A DNA stretch of 64,000 nt from contig JADCRB010000036.1 of assembly GCA_021464245.1 (NCBI GenBank), forward strand, positions 5,628,372-5,692,371, in the 5' to 3' direction. The translations under genes and the position numbers were made by a program. This DNA comes from Carallia brachiata (taxonomy: Eukaryota > Streptophyta > Magnoliopsida > Malpighiales > Rhizophoraceae). This document shows positions 13,569 to 26,560 of the stretch, piece after piece; the first letter of the stretch is position 1; the number at the start of each line of letters is the position of its first letter. The notes under the pieces were generated by a model. The model saw nothing but the letters and a program-made list of their open reading frames with translations, had not been told where the DNA came from and did not search any database.

Positions 13569-15809
13569 TAGAATGTTTAAAAAAAAAAAATGTAGGCTAA
13601 GTTGACAGCCACAAGATAAAATAATGGGTGCGAAAAAACAAAGTCGAATATTTTTCATGCGCCCAAAAAGAAAGTAAAAAATAAATGAAACAAAAGCCTG
13701 TGTGTTTTTTTACCTCAATCTTCTTTAGACGGCATCTTTCATTTCCCAAGCGTTAAGTGTGCCTTGCTGATTGGTGAGTGATGACCCTCTTTCTTTCACT
13801 CACATTCTGGAAGCCCAAACATGGAGGGCCTGAAGTTGCCAGCTTTTACAACCAAGCACAGAAAACCACTTCAACTTCCTCCCATGTACTAGGTCGCTAC
13901 AAGAGGCGAAGCCATAACTCTCGCCTTCTCAGATTCTCACAAAATACTTAATTCTGACGTAAAAAAAAATTAAACAAAAAATTTCTCCCTTCACGCCAGG
14001 GTCGTCTTTTCTAGTATACAGTACCGAGTATTGACGGCAGATAAAATTTTGTGGTTTTTTCTTAGTTAATTTTGAAGCATCATTGTATGTAAAGGAAACT
14101 AATTGTCTTCGCTGGCCACAATAAAATTATCGTAGCAAGGACTCGGCGTAGAAAGAGTAACAAAGAGGAGTGTTGTCACTAGTAGTGGCGGGAGTTCTCC
14201 TCATCTATCCTCTTTCCTATAGGATTCTAACCCCTTATCCTAAGACCAATAATAAAATTATAGTAGCATTTGGCTCTTAAAATTCAAATAGATTAAGTTT
14301 TGTTCCTTAATGTAAATACTCTCGGGGTACGAGCATATTCAGTTGAAGTTTCTTTTTGGAAAACTAGCCACCATGTTTGTCTACTTGTCACAAAATAGCC
14401 TCTTGCTCGTCATTTATTAGTCTTAAATTTTTATGAATTTTTTTATTAGATCTTAATTTTTTTTTGCATGTTTATTTGAACCCTAAACCTTCAAAATCTT
14501 TTACAAATTCGTCCTTATGTTGGTAGAAATTGATCAAACTATTACAACTGGTATATCGATTAAACAGAAAATATTAAAAAAAAACAAATACAAACAAAAA
14601 TCATTAAGAAAAAAAAGCCAGATACATTATTCTCCTCCTCCTCTTCCTCTCCTTCTTCATGAGATGTTTGGGCTAGTAGAAGAGGAATTTATGGATTTTA
14701 GACTTTTTTTTTGGGTAAATTTTTGAGATTTTTCTGTCTGAAAAAAATAATCATTTTTATCTTAAAGGGAGAAACACTTCCCCACGTAAGTATTTATGTT
14801 TTTTTTTTTAATATTTTCCATTTAGTCAGTATACATTTGTTAAGGATTTGCCAATTTTCATTGACAGAAGTACAGATTTGCAAAGGATTTTAAAAGTGGA
14901 GTACTCAAATAAAAATGCAAAAATGTTATGACTCAATTATAAAAATCTATAAAAAATTTACAACGCAAAGAATGTTTATCTCCCTACATCCCTCTCATAA
15001 AACCTACTGACTTGCTAGTGCTACGCAATAGGACCCAACTAGAACCACCCTACTTGCTTTCCGTCTTCTCAGCATTTGAAGTTTGAAAGCAAAGAACTAC
15101 GTGTCTCATTGCATATGATTCAAATCAGCAATAGAACGAAAAAAAAAGGGGACAAAAAATTGAAAATAACATGAACCAGAAAGTTACAAAGAGAGGACGC
15201 TGGTGGGAAAGTTCTGTTTTTTTTTTTTTTTTTTGAGAAAAGGAAAGTTCATATTTTTGATCCTGACAAAGCCTGGTAGGTAAGGCACATAAAGCACATC
15301 TGCAGGTTGGCATCGAGCTTCAATCACCGCGGCTGCAAGATTTGGTCGGTATCACATCAACCCTTTTAATGATTTTTAACCATTCTGCAAACTGCAGAGC
15401 GTGGGCTGTTTCACAATTGGACCGCCACATGCTCTGCAGGTGATGAATTGTGGGTCGTTTAGTAGCGGCTGCCACCCCTGGCATCAATGGTCCCAATAGC
15501 CGCCCGGCCTTGGTTGGTCGGTGTATTGATTCTCGTCCCTGTCTGTACCCGAATGCATGAAGCTGACATTAAACCAATTTCCTAAATGGCCACGCTAGCC
15601 GAAACAAGATTGCATCTTGATCAAGCCAAGCGATCCTTCCACAATAAAATGCTTTGTCGCTCAACCAAAACACATTGCAGAGCAGTTTTAGCAAATGATC
15701 AACCAAAAGGACACGAGGAAAAGAGCAAGTTATCCCATCATTGGTCAACACAATTTTCAGTCCCCATTGCCTCATTGTGCCAAAACTTCTTTTTTTGTAC
15801 CGCGCTGCG

Positions 15810-15810
<1 letters not shown>

Positions 15811-15842
<32 letters not shown>
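15811..15842 (+). repeat. uninterrupted run of 32 G
   Basis: Thirty-two consecutive G residues follow the GC-rich motif CGCGCTGCGC and precede a G/A-rich tail (to about 15885). Plant genomes are full of A/T runs, but G runs of this length are rare. It could form G-quadruplexes, or its length could be an assembly artefact. Confidence 0.9.
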
Positions 15843-15843
<1 letters not shown>

Positions 15844-16270
15844 GAGTGGGAGAGGGGAGGGGCAGTGGTAGCGGTGGAGAGAGGTCAAACAACCGAACTG
15901 CTAGAGTTAGTGATTTGCTTAATTGCAGGGCTTTCTAATCTTGTTACATCAGACATCTCTGCATTCACAATCTGGCCAGTCACTCCATAAAAGCCTATCT
16001 TTAAATACTCTCAACAAGATCTAATAATTTTCAATAGATTTCCTCCACCTACCTCAATGGGACCTAATGGAAAATCCAGATAAACAATTACTAGTGTAGC
16101 ATCAGCTTGAATGCCATAGGAAAGTTAACTTTTAACACATCATTCACCGCAGGTTTAGCTCAACAGAAGAAAAATGCTTAGACACGGTAATGAACGATTT
16201 AATTCCAAGTAAAATATGAGCAATATCTGCTGGAACCGTACTTCTGCCTTAAAAGGGACAAATAGTGATC

Positions 16271-18112
16271 TCATGGAGTTGGGGGTGTTAAACTTTCTGC
16301 TTGATTTGTTTCTGCCATTTCAATTTCAGGAGCACTGACATCCGAAGGTTTTCCATTCTCTATCGCCATCTTTTTCAATTTTTCCAGTCGTATGGCCCGC
16401 AGCTCGTACCTGAAATCAATGGTAGAACTCACATAAATCTGTGTCCTACTCTTTCTATGTATGGCGAATTCAATTCAGGGCTCGCGGTGCCATAACAAAC
16501 AACATAAGGAAAACGACAGAAATTCACAGTCCAATCAAGCAATAGCCTTCTTGAAATATATAATTTTGTTTCTGGCATTAAATGTTCATCAAAATTATGC
16601 GGAGGGGATGGGAAAAAAGGGAAAAATCCTTCACCATTCCCATGACTTAGCTATGACAATAAAATTTAAGGCATGTTCTTCACACTTAGTAAACCATTTG
16701 CCCCAGGAAAAGGAAAGCATTTATAATACATCAGCAAAAAGAAGTAATCTACAATTGTGGGAGAAGATCATAAAAACTCTCACATCACATGCTTTTTCAT
16801 TTCTTATTGTTCAGCCATATGGAAAAAGTAAAAGTTAAAAGCATGAAGCAAAGTCTCAAGGAATCGCTCCAGTGAAATTTCCAGAGGCAAAAACAACAAA
16901 TATATAAAATAAAAAGAAAATCTCACACTATTCTGAGTATAGTTATACCACTAAAAATATGAAAGACTTACTCAGCCACATAGTTCTTGGCAATCATAAA
17001 ATAAATCCTCCAAAATTGCTGCTCCTTCAAATGGCGAGGGCAAAGCATGAACCTAAGTTGAGAAAGTTCCTGGAATGGGAAAAATAAACAGCTGACAAGC
17101 GGCATCATTTCAGGCACCAATAATTGCTCACTAGGCAAGTTGAGCGGGAAAAAAAAAAAAAATCACACACACACACACACACCCAAGCCTTCATGTTAAA
17201 AGATGAATTAACACAATGTCCCTAACCCAAGACACAAGCATAATCTGAAGAGCCCTGCAGTTCAAAACTAACATGCTATTTATTCCAGGAGTAATACTTG
17301 TCATTCTTCATTTGACATGAGCAAAATTTACCCGCTATTTTCATAGCCAATTAATTAGCTATAAAGTAAGTCCTACAAAATGTTGGCGATTTTGGTGAAA
17401 TCACACATTTCTTACCTCTCCAAAAATGGAAAAAGCACATGTCTAATCATTCCTAAAACCTAGAATTGCACAGTTGTTGCAGCCCTTTTAAAGGCCCTAC
17501 ATCAGTAATCTCATTCCTGGTACCCAATACTTCCAAGACAGTAAATCAATCAATTAAAACACAAAAAGCAACAATTTTTAATACATGAACAATTGCAAAT
17601 CAAACCTTGGCTCTGGAAAGAATAAGAACGGCATGTCGTTGCTGCCATTCAGACAGATCCTTTCGAACATTGGCGGATGTTGTCGCCGTGGAAGTTTCGT
17701 CACGAGACGCTACTCCAGTACTTCCCTCATTTTCTGCAACGAATTCAATCATAACAAACGTCAAATTCAAGCAAAACATTGAAATTTCCAACATGGGCAA
17801 GAATCGAAAAACAAATATACGGTAACAAAATGTAATCTAATGGGCATTACAGAGATATATACACTTTTTCTTTTTTTTAAAAAAATTCAATCTTTCTTTT
17901 TATTTCTAACCTGGAAGAGGGAAATTCTTGAAAGTGTCAAGTGTAAAGGACTTGATATGATCAAGTAATTGTTGGGTGATTCCGAAAAGCTCTTCTTCTT
18001 TGGAAAGCACTTGTGGGGTTTGATTTAATTGGTCTGGTTTATGTGAATTTTGGGTGCTTTCACTGCCATCGTTCTTTAAAAGACTGCGCCGAAACCACGA
18101 TGACCAGTCCAT
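16271..18112 (-). CDS. BSD-domain-containing protein
   Basis: Four exons on the minus strand (18112-17911, 17733-17606, 17069-16972, 16409-16271) join in phase to 188 residues. BSD is a three-helix domain found in TFIIH p62 subunits, synapse-associated proteins and plant proteins of poorly known role. The N-terminus MDWSSWFRRSL is followed by an acidic, amphipathic segment (LFGITQQLLDHIKSFTLDTF, about residues 42-61). The BSD domain spans about 95-145 and carries the hallmark LCPRHLKEQQFWRIYF and the following YVAEYELRAIRLEKL. The C-terminus is acidic and Pro/Thr-rich. I chose the ATG at 18110-18112 because it is the first in-frame ATG after an upstream TAG; a GTG 33 bases upstream is not a credible plant start. 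Specific function is unknown. Confidence 0.9.
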
Positions 18113-18631
18113 GAACGAATGAATTGCAGCTTCTTTTAACGGCACTGTGAAGTGAGCAACTAATTTGGACTTCTATGGATGAACAAAAATAACAGGCGAA
18201 TTAATCTCAGAAAATCAAAAAAAAAAAAAAGATTAATCCCAATTTTGGACAACGCCTTGCGTAATGTTTTTGCCTGTTCACTGCAGGAGCAGGACTGCAG
18301 GCAGAAGAGAACGAGCAGGCTAGATAAACTTTTGGGCCTCAATTTTGGTCCACGTGATTGAACTTCAGGTTGATCTGGGTCCACATAATTAGCCCATGGG
18401 CTTCTTTGTAATGTGCCCAATATAGGTGTTTCGCGGCCTTTGAAGCCTGTCTCTCCAACTCCAATGTCGAAACCACAAGTGACTTTAACCAATAATTATA
18501 CAGCCGGAGCTAGACACTTACTGTGGCAGGAGGTAAATGGGGTTAGTTGGCCCCGTTCAGTTCTAATCTCCTAGTGAAGTGGCATTTGCCTCCATTTAAA
18601 TCAGAAAAAAAAAAAAAGAAAGATTTCATAT

Positions 18632-18850
18632 TTTGGTGTAATCGAGTTGGTAAGGCGTTTAGATTTTAGATGAGAGATTCTAAATTCGAGTGCTGCTAAC
18701 CTTAGTATTATCTGAGACAAAATTTTTAAATGCGGCTAAACTCTTAAAACTTCTCAGTGCGAGATCTGTTATAACCATTTAAACTATTTCTATTATTAGA
18801 GAAGGTTCGATATTTCTGATTGGACTATCGAGACATCACCCTCGTTATCA
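18632..18850 (+). mobile_element. possible tRNA-derived SINE remnant
   Basis: An A-box-like GTGTAATCGAGTTGGTAAGG is followed about 30 bases later by a B-box-like segment around ATTCTAAATTCGAGTG, the layout of a plant SINE head. The 3' end and any target duplication are not visible, so this remains tentative. Confidence 0.3.
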
Positions 18851-19799
18851 CATTTTATAATACAAAAAAAGTTATCAACAGCCAGAGTAATCAACAGCCA
18901 GAGTAATCACAAAAAGTTTATCTAGCCAGAATTCCTCGTTTTAGGAGAACCACCAGCGAGAGTAATCTAGTAGCCACAAAATTTTTGATTTTGGGCACTA
19001 GATCTCACTCATAGGAATTACCCCTTCTTCTAAACTAACTAGATCAAGAATAACAAAAGTTATTTTCAAATTCCAAGTTGTGTGAGCACTCAGAGATGAC
19101 AATAATCACCGTTCCCGTGAGGACCCCGCCTAATCTTGTCCTAACGATGGAGATGGAGTTGAGGGAAGTTGAGCCTCACCCGACTATTTCTATGTTTGGA
19201 TCCGTTCTGTTCAAAACAGGTCATACATACCCGAACTAAGAAGTTGTTTGAGTCAAAATTATGGGTCTCATATGGAGAAGAATAATACTTATTATCATAA
19301 AAACCGTCTTCTGCTGTTGATTTAATATTTAAGAAATTGATTTAGTGATAAACTTTTATTTTACCGTTAACTAATGCTTTATTATTATTATTATTATTAT
19401 TATTTTTGATGAGTTTCGTAAAACAGTTTTTAGTAAATTTGCTATGATTATATGAAGAATTAATCATCTCGAGTCTTTGACTCGACCTAAATTTTACGGT
19501 TATTGTCGAAAATTTGAAGATTTTTTTTCTCTGAGATCAACCGCAATTTTGAAGAATTATTACTATAGAATAACGCTGAAAGTATATTTTCTAATTTCTA
19601 GGACACAAACCGTGTTATTATTGTGGAAAATAAAGCCGGCCCGGATGCCTTTGTCAGTGTCTTATCCACCAGAAAGTATCATGAATACGTTTGTCGCCTG
19701 TGCAATGGCTTGATGATGGGGAGTTGTAGCTTCTTGGCCCAGCAACCCCCTTCCCTCCCATTCCCAAAACTTATCAATGGGATTTTAAAGTTTTAATTA

Positions 19800-20670
19800 C
19801 AAAGTTACGATATCAAATTTTAAAGTCATAAGGATTAAGAGATATACTAAGATTTTTTTTTTTATAAAAAGTTCTTCTGTTAAAGATAATAAATCTTAAT
19901 ACCATAAGGATTAAGAGTTTTTATATTAAAGATAACAAATCATAAGATTATAAGAATTTAGAGTTTTTATATTAAAATATCAAATCCTAATTTCATAAGA
20001 ATTTAGAATTTTTATATTAAAAATATTAAATCTCAATGTCATAAAGATTAGGAGTTTTTATATTAAAGATAACAAATCCTATTGCTACAAGGATTAAGAA
20101 CAAAAATATCAAACATATCAAATTTTAATGTCAAAATAATCAAGATTTTTTTATATTAAATGTATCAAATCTTAATACCACAAAAATTAGGAGATTTCAT
20201 AGTAAAGATATTAAATCCTAATACTACAAGGATTAAGAATTTTTATTTTAAATATATCAAATATGCCAGAAGAAATAAGAGTTTTTATATTAAAGATATT
20301 AAATTTTAATGCCAAAAGGATTACGAGTTTTTATATTGAAGATGTCAAGTCTTAATACTACAAGGACTCATAATTTTTATATCAAAGATATCAAATCCTA
20401 ATTTTACAAGGATTAGAAATATTTATATTAACAATATAAAATCCTAATTTCAGAATAATTAGAAATATTCATATTAAAAATATCAAATCTTAATGACATA
20501 AAGATTAAAAACTTTTATATTAAACATATCTTATCCTAATGACATAAGGATTAAAAATTTTTGCATTAAAGAATTTGAATCCCAAAAACTACTTTAAAGA
20601 TTTTGAATCCTAATACCATAAGGAATAAAAAATTTTATATTAAATAAGTCAAATTTAATGCAACAAAGAT
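19800..20670 (+). repeat. degenerate minisatellite, ~46-bp unit, about 18-19 copies
   Basis: Some 870 bp consist of diverged tandem copies of a 45-47 bp unit. Each copy contains a core near AAGGATTAAGAG, then TTTTTATATTAAAGATATC, then AAATCCTAATACCA. Copies start near 19905, 19951, 19996, 20042 and 20089 and continue to about 20660. Units differ by substitutions and small indels, which suggests an old array. It has no coding potential. Confidence 0.85.
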
Positions 20671-21091
20671 TAAGAGTAAGATCAATAGTAATTAGTGATT
20701 TGATGTATTTTTTTTCCTACTTTGGCTTTAATTTGAATTCTCATATTGTCGCAAGTTTTTTAATAAATGAGAATTTATATCGAGAGTGCCATATTAATTC
20801 CTAAACTCGTTAATATTGTGATTGAGTATGAAAGAGGCTACTTAGAATAACAATATTTAGGCGATAAGTCTTTCCTATGAGAGAGGTTGAACGAGTACGT
20901 CAACGAATAACTTTTAACTTTGCCCCATTAGTACGATAACTAACATATATACGATATATTTTTTCCTAATTTAAAAAAACAGTAGGATCAATATCAAAAA
21001 ATCATTTTAATTATGTAAATATTTGATTTATTTTACAACTGATTTTTTTTGTTGCATAGTACAAATATTAGTTTTTTTAAAAAAGGAAATT

Positions 21092-21108
21092 CCCCCCCCC
21101 CCCCCCCC
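21092..21108 (+). repeat. run of 17 C
   Basis: Seventeen consecutive C residues sit between A/T-rich flanks and are followed by an A run. This is a second unusual G/C homopolymer in the window. Confidence 0.85.
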
Positions 21109-22907
21109 AAAAAAAGCAATGCGAAATAAAAATATTAGGGCTTTGCTTTTAATGCGGCTCTTAACTCTCATTTTAAAGCTTAGTCCGATTTATATTTATA
21201 TTTTAAGGCAGCCTAGTTTAAATGAATATTCTATGATATAATTACCTATATATGCTTGATTGCTTGTCGACGTTTTTTTTTTCTTTTTTTATTTAATGAG
21301 TAAAAAGCGGCATATCTTGTGATCGATCTCATGTGTCTAGCACGATACCGTCCATTAATTTACAAAACTTTGCATAAACAAATAAAAATATGAATTTGCA
21401 TCTTACATTATATTTGTTTATACAAAAATCTAGTCAATGGAAGCTTTGACATTACTCAATTAGGAGACAGAAGTGAGAAGTGAACCTACAAGTTACCCCT
21501 TATGAGTACGCGACAACCAGTCATTTGACCCAGCTAGATTAAACATTTTTTATGCTCCAAAGTAGATCTATTTCTTACTTAGCATGACTCACATTATTGG
21601 CACCTAATCCTTTTTATGCTTAATACGTACGTTAAACAAATTGAGATTCTCATATTAGACTTAACATTTTCATGTTGGATCTAATTTGAGATTTTTTAAC
21701 AAATATTCACATAATTAACTTATTTTTAGAATTTTCAATAAATAGTTATATATAACTTTCATTTCATGGCTGCTGCGGTGCTTGTGTCCCCGTATGTATG
21801 ACTGGCTGACCATGCACGCCACACATGGTCATGGACATGGCTTCTTTTAACTACTTTGACTTCAACTCAAAAAGTTATTTTGTTCTCATCTACACGAAAA
21901 GGAATGGGCGGTGGCTGTGCCAGATATCATATGAAATGATATCCCATAATTCCAAATGTAATTATGCATGGTGTGGAACCCATTAACTGGTCCTACCCGC
22001 GAATATAATTAATAACCCCAATTAATCATGATCCACTCGAGATAGGGAGCAATCATATAAAACTACCTACAAGCAGTAGTGGCTCCTCCACCATTAATTC
22101 TTTCATCGAGTGTTAATACATGGACGAGACATCATCAGACAGGATATGACGGATGTTTTGTTTTCATTTCTTCCATCTTAAGTTTGTTACAAATGGAAGT
22201 TACGTTTATTGCATATCAATTTTATGTGTTTTGTAAATAGTATATACTTTTTAAAAAAAATTATTTTTTGTCTGAAATTTTTATATTTAAAAATTATATT
22301 GGGTTTTAATTAATTTAGAGTTTAGTGAAAAGGACCCATAAGAAGAACAAAATTTTTCCAACAATTATTTTTTTATACGCAAAGTTTAACTTAAGACTTT
22401 ATTTATAGAAACTGAATTCATTATCACTCAGACCAACAAATATTGATTTTCAAAAAAAAAATTGTACCTACAGGTCAATTTTATCTCATTTCTTCTCCCT
22501 GTCTCTCTCCGACAATCATTTCCTTTTCATCCAAGCTTTTGAGTCTTCCCTCCTCTTTTTGACCTTTCTATTTTGATCCTCTGTTTTCATGGGGAAATTA
22601 GGCGTTTTCTTTTACTAAAGCATTAGCCGAAAGGAGGTGCAAATCTCCCATGCGTGAACCCGACAGGAATTCCTACCTATTTTATCCTGTTGGAACTTCC
22701 ACGATCAGTTTTCATAATCTATATATAACGGCTGATTTAGAGTAAACTGCTGGGTATCCCATATTAATCAAAGAGCATGAATTGCATTCCGTTGTTTCAA
22801 AGGTCACATTTCGAAACAATGTGAGGAACGTGATTAATTAACGACATGCAAGAACAAATGTTTAGGAAGACTTGGGCTTTCAGACTATTAACTCTCTCAA
22901 ATTTTCA

Positions 22908-22957
22908 TGGAATGTGAGCTTTAATTTTGATGTAACCCAAAAAAAGCTCACATTCCA
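22908..22957. repeat. perfect 15-bp inverted repeat with 20-nt loop
   Basis: TGGAATGTGAGCTTT at 22908-22922 is repeated exactly in inverted orientation as AAAGCTCACATTCCA at 22943-22957. A transcript from either strand would fold into a stable small hairpin. The surroundings give no gene context. Confidence 0.75.
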
Positions 22958-23311
22958 CGGTCAAGGTCCTTTGATTTCGTACCTAGATTCCATGCTTTTT
23001 ATAGGGTTTCTGCTGGTGGTTGGTGATTGACTAAGTTGCTCCATAAATCATGGTTTTAGCAATCCTGATGGCTTCTAACAAGAGATGCAGATATTACTTT
23101 ATTATTGCTTTGGGGCATTTAGACAAAATCAATGGAAGGATCAGGGTTTAAAATATATGAATTTATTATGCCAAGCTGAAGATAAGGAGAGAGACATCTG
23201 ACAGTCAGAGCATGTTTCTGATGTTGCACTGTATAATAAAAGCCTTGTGCACGCCCCACAAAATGATAAAGTATTGAAGATTTCGGATTGAATGAATGCC
23301 ACTCACGTTAA

Positions 23312-24024
23312 GGCATGTTTGAATTAGTTTTTGAGAGTGTGTATTTGTATTTTATTTTTAAAAAATAGAAAAATAAGTGTTTGATAAATTTTTTAGTGTT
23401 GTTATTTGATTCTATTTACTTCTTTATTTGACTTCCTAATAGCTGTTTATTAAAAAATATTTTCGGACTACTTTTTACTACTTTTTATTACTTTTCACTT
23501 TTTAATATTAATAATAATTTATATGGATTAAATTACCCTTAAAGAATATTTATATAATTTTACTATTATTTTTTTTACTTAACACATGAATTAGATATAT
23601 TAATTTATTTTATTAGTATTTATATAACTTCAATAATTTTTTTCAAGTATTCTTAAATAATAATTTTTTTCACTTCAATTTTCTTTAATATTAACATTTA
23701 TAAAAAAATTCAAACTTAATAATTTTTATTATTTAATAAAAATTAATATTTTTTAAAAAAGTTAAAAATTAAATAAAATAATTCTTAATATTATTTATAA
23801 AATATTATTCTAAAAAATAAAATTATAAAATATAAAAATAAAATTTTAATATGATATATCTATATAAATTATATGTCTAAATTAGATATTTTATTATTCA
23901 ACAGTAATAATAAGTATAAAATTAATAAACACTTCATCAATTTTATCAGTAATCAACATAGTAAGTAAGAATCAACAATCAGTAATCAGTAATAACAACA
24001 TTTAACAATTACCTAAACAGACCC
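23312..24024. mobile_element. Tourist-like element with TAA target duplication
   Basis: The 713-bp element begins GGCATGTTTGAATTAG and ends TAAACAGACCC, so its inverted ends share the GG-TGTTT core. TAA direct repeats lie at 23309-23311 and 24025-24027. The interior is very AT-rich with several ATCAGTAATCA-type sub-terminal repeats on the right. There is no transposase ORF. Confidence 0.7.
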
Positions 24025-26239
24025 TAACTTAATTTGGCTCACCGAAAAAAAACCCCTGAATGACATACCATGTTCATGTATGTATTAGTAGGGGAGCCGA
24101 ACTTTCTCATCTTACAAATTTTATTCAACAACCACCTCATGTCGTGGCAAAGCTACTGCAGGTTAAAGCGTTCAGTGATAATTCAAACGTCCTGAGACGC
24201 AAAATGAGGTTAGATTTACATTCATTCTTTATAGTTATGAAAGTGGATTGTTGAATTTTGTTGGGTTTGAAGGTGTACTCTTCTAGTGATTTAGTTTATC
24301 TTCTAATGATTCAGTATAATAGTCCTTACTGACTGCAATTAGAAACAACGCAATCATTTTTTATAAATTGTCAGGCGTCTTCTTATTTCTATATTTTATA
24401 CTTAAAAAAATTATTTAACAAAAGTCAACAATATCTATCTTTTTTCCATGCATCGGATCTTGAATGTCGATAAAAGAAGATACATAATATCCTTGAGTAT
24501 AACATTTAGATTAGTACGAGTAATCGCCACTGAAAAAGTGAATTAAATCTGATACCAGTGAATGTGGCCTAAAATTTCTCCCTTCAATCAGAATTTATAA
24601 AGATCCAAGCAAGGTACATTCTTACCAGCAGTTGTATGTACGTAACCCAAAAAAAAAAAAAAAAATCATTCAGGCTACATCTTCTATATCTGTTTCAACA
24701 TAATTAAAAAAAAAAAAACAGAAACAATTACAACAACATTTTATTGTTCATGAAATTTAGTTGATCCCGGGTCGCCAAATCTAAAAAAAAACCGTTTTGC
24801 ATTAAATAGAGTTAGATGCGCGCAATGAACCTGTATTGTCCTTGTCCAATCTGACAACAATGTGAGTAAGACAGGCTTCCTAACTTGAAGTGAAGGTGTT
24901 GGCATTACATTATTCTCATGCGATACCTCGAAGCCTCGAAACAAAAATCCCAAAAATTTCCTCCTTTCAAGTTTCAACGCCTAAAATAGAACGATCACGG
25001 ATCACCCCGCAACAAAGCAAGAGTGCGAACACCTACATGAGTTGACGTAACGTAACCAATCATATTCTACGGTTAAAAACCAGATGTCTAATGGTGTCTC
25101 ATCATATATTGTAATCCTTTAAAATTAGGATCGGAATAATCGACTATAAAAGTGGTTGTTGTAAAACTTGAACCGGATTGACCGGTTTGATTCAATCAGT
25201 GACTAGTTAAATTGTTTGTTTGGTTCATATTTGGCTTATGGTTAATAAAAAAATTGGTCAAAATCAAGCAAAAACAGATAATAACCCGACCAGTCAATTG
25301 ATTGAACCAGACTAAAAATATTATAAATTATAATTTGATCCTAAATTTTGCTTAAATTATAAATTACTCTCTAAATTTAATTCAAATTTTTAACTTAGTA
25401 ATATATTTCATCAAAATTTTTAATTTAGTTTTTAAAACTAAAAAAATTAATATCTACTCACAATTTATAAGTATTATTTTTCAGTTACTTTTATAAATAT
25501 ATATTTATTGTTAAATACGATTCTGCCGTTTAAATATATATTAATCATTGAATTTTGCAATACTAATTTTTTTAATTTAATAATTCATCTAGTTTTAATG
25601 ACATTAATAAAAGTATTTGTTATAAAATATTTATACATAATGTCCAAGACGTTTTATATGAAATACAAAATATTAATGTTTGATGTGTTGCATAAAATCT
25701 CTTTAGACTTTTCCTTAAAATTAACGAATGATTTCTTTTATACTGGCCAAATGGCATACATTTGGTGCAAGAAAAAAGAGTCCAAATCAAATCCATTCAC
25801 GGGAGACAAGTGGATGGGACTTTTGGCCAGCAATTGAATCCTCCATTCTTTTTTTTTCGACATGAATTGAATCCTCCATTTTGCTGTCGAGTATCGAAGC
25901 ATGCCAGTGGTAACAAAATGACTAAACGAGACCACTAACATGAAACAAACATTGCCACAAGTCTCCCCAGCTCCCAATATAACTTTAAAACGTCACTTCA
26001 AATTATAATAACCGTTGGACATAACTTTTTTGTAGTTCTATTATTAAATTAAGATTGACTACGAAAAGACTAAAAATACTCAATTAACTGTGTTGTAAAA
26101 CGAACTTACGCCCAGTAAGTATAGAACGCATTCACCTCACTAAGCTGATGTAATTTGGACCCAAAAAACGAAAAACAAACATGGCCGCATACTGTTCGAC
26201 GCAGAACTAACGCGCTATCATGTGGTTGTTTTTTTTTTT

Positions 26240-26560
26240 TTTGTCAGTATTTTAAAAAAATACTTTTTTTTGAAAAATAAATTTTAGAGTAATAATAAGT
26301 ATATTTATGTAACATTAATATTTTAAGATTTATTTTTTTAATTTTATTTAAAAAATAAGTTTTAGAGTAATAATAAATATATTTAGAGTAATATTAAATA
26401 TATTTTAGGTTTAGTGTTTTTTAATTTTATTTAAAAAATAAGTTTTATAATAATATTAAATACATTGAGAGTAACGTTAAATACATATATGATTTAATTT
26501 TTTTAAAAAAAATTAAAAATTAAAAAAGAAAAATAAGAAAAAAGTAACTACATGGCCGCA
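26240..26560 (+). repeat. AT-rich imperfect tandem repeats
   Basis: A segment around TTTAATTTTATTTAAAAAAT followed by AAGTTTTAGAGTAATAATAA occurs about three times with a spacing near 85 bases. The copies are diverged. No gene was seen. Confidence 0.5.

Larger units (their letters stand above)
11465..16270. other. intergenic region between KRP3 and the BSD gene
   Basis: No coding gene can be supported in these 4.8 kb. The stretch contains long T runs (about 12301-12325 and 12939-12950), a fold-back element at 13.4 kb and a 32-base G run at 15.8 kb, listed separately. Open frames in this region are low-complexity or created by homopolymers. Confidence 0.55.

Noticed and set aside
15586..15990. 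134-codon frame across the G run
   Set aside because: The poly-Gly stretch is created by the homopolymer, and the flanks show no domain or codon bias.
18113..18145. GTG at 18143-18145 as start of the BSD gene
   Set aside because: Non-ATG starts are exceptional in plants; the in-frame ATG at 18110-18112 is a sound start.
25150..25320. Possible inverted repeats around AACCGGATTGACCGGTTTGA
   Set aside because: Arms are short and diverged, and no target duplication could be found, so no element is called.
25508..25837. 109-codon frame in AT-rich DNA
   Set aside because: Composed mainly of Ile, Leu, Lys, Phe and Tyr as expected from AT-rich sequence; no motif.
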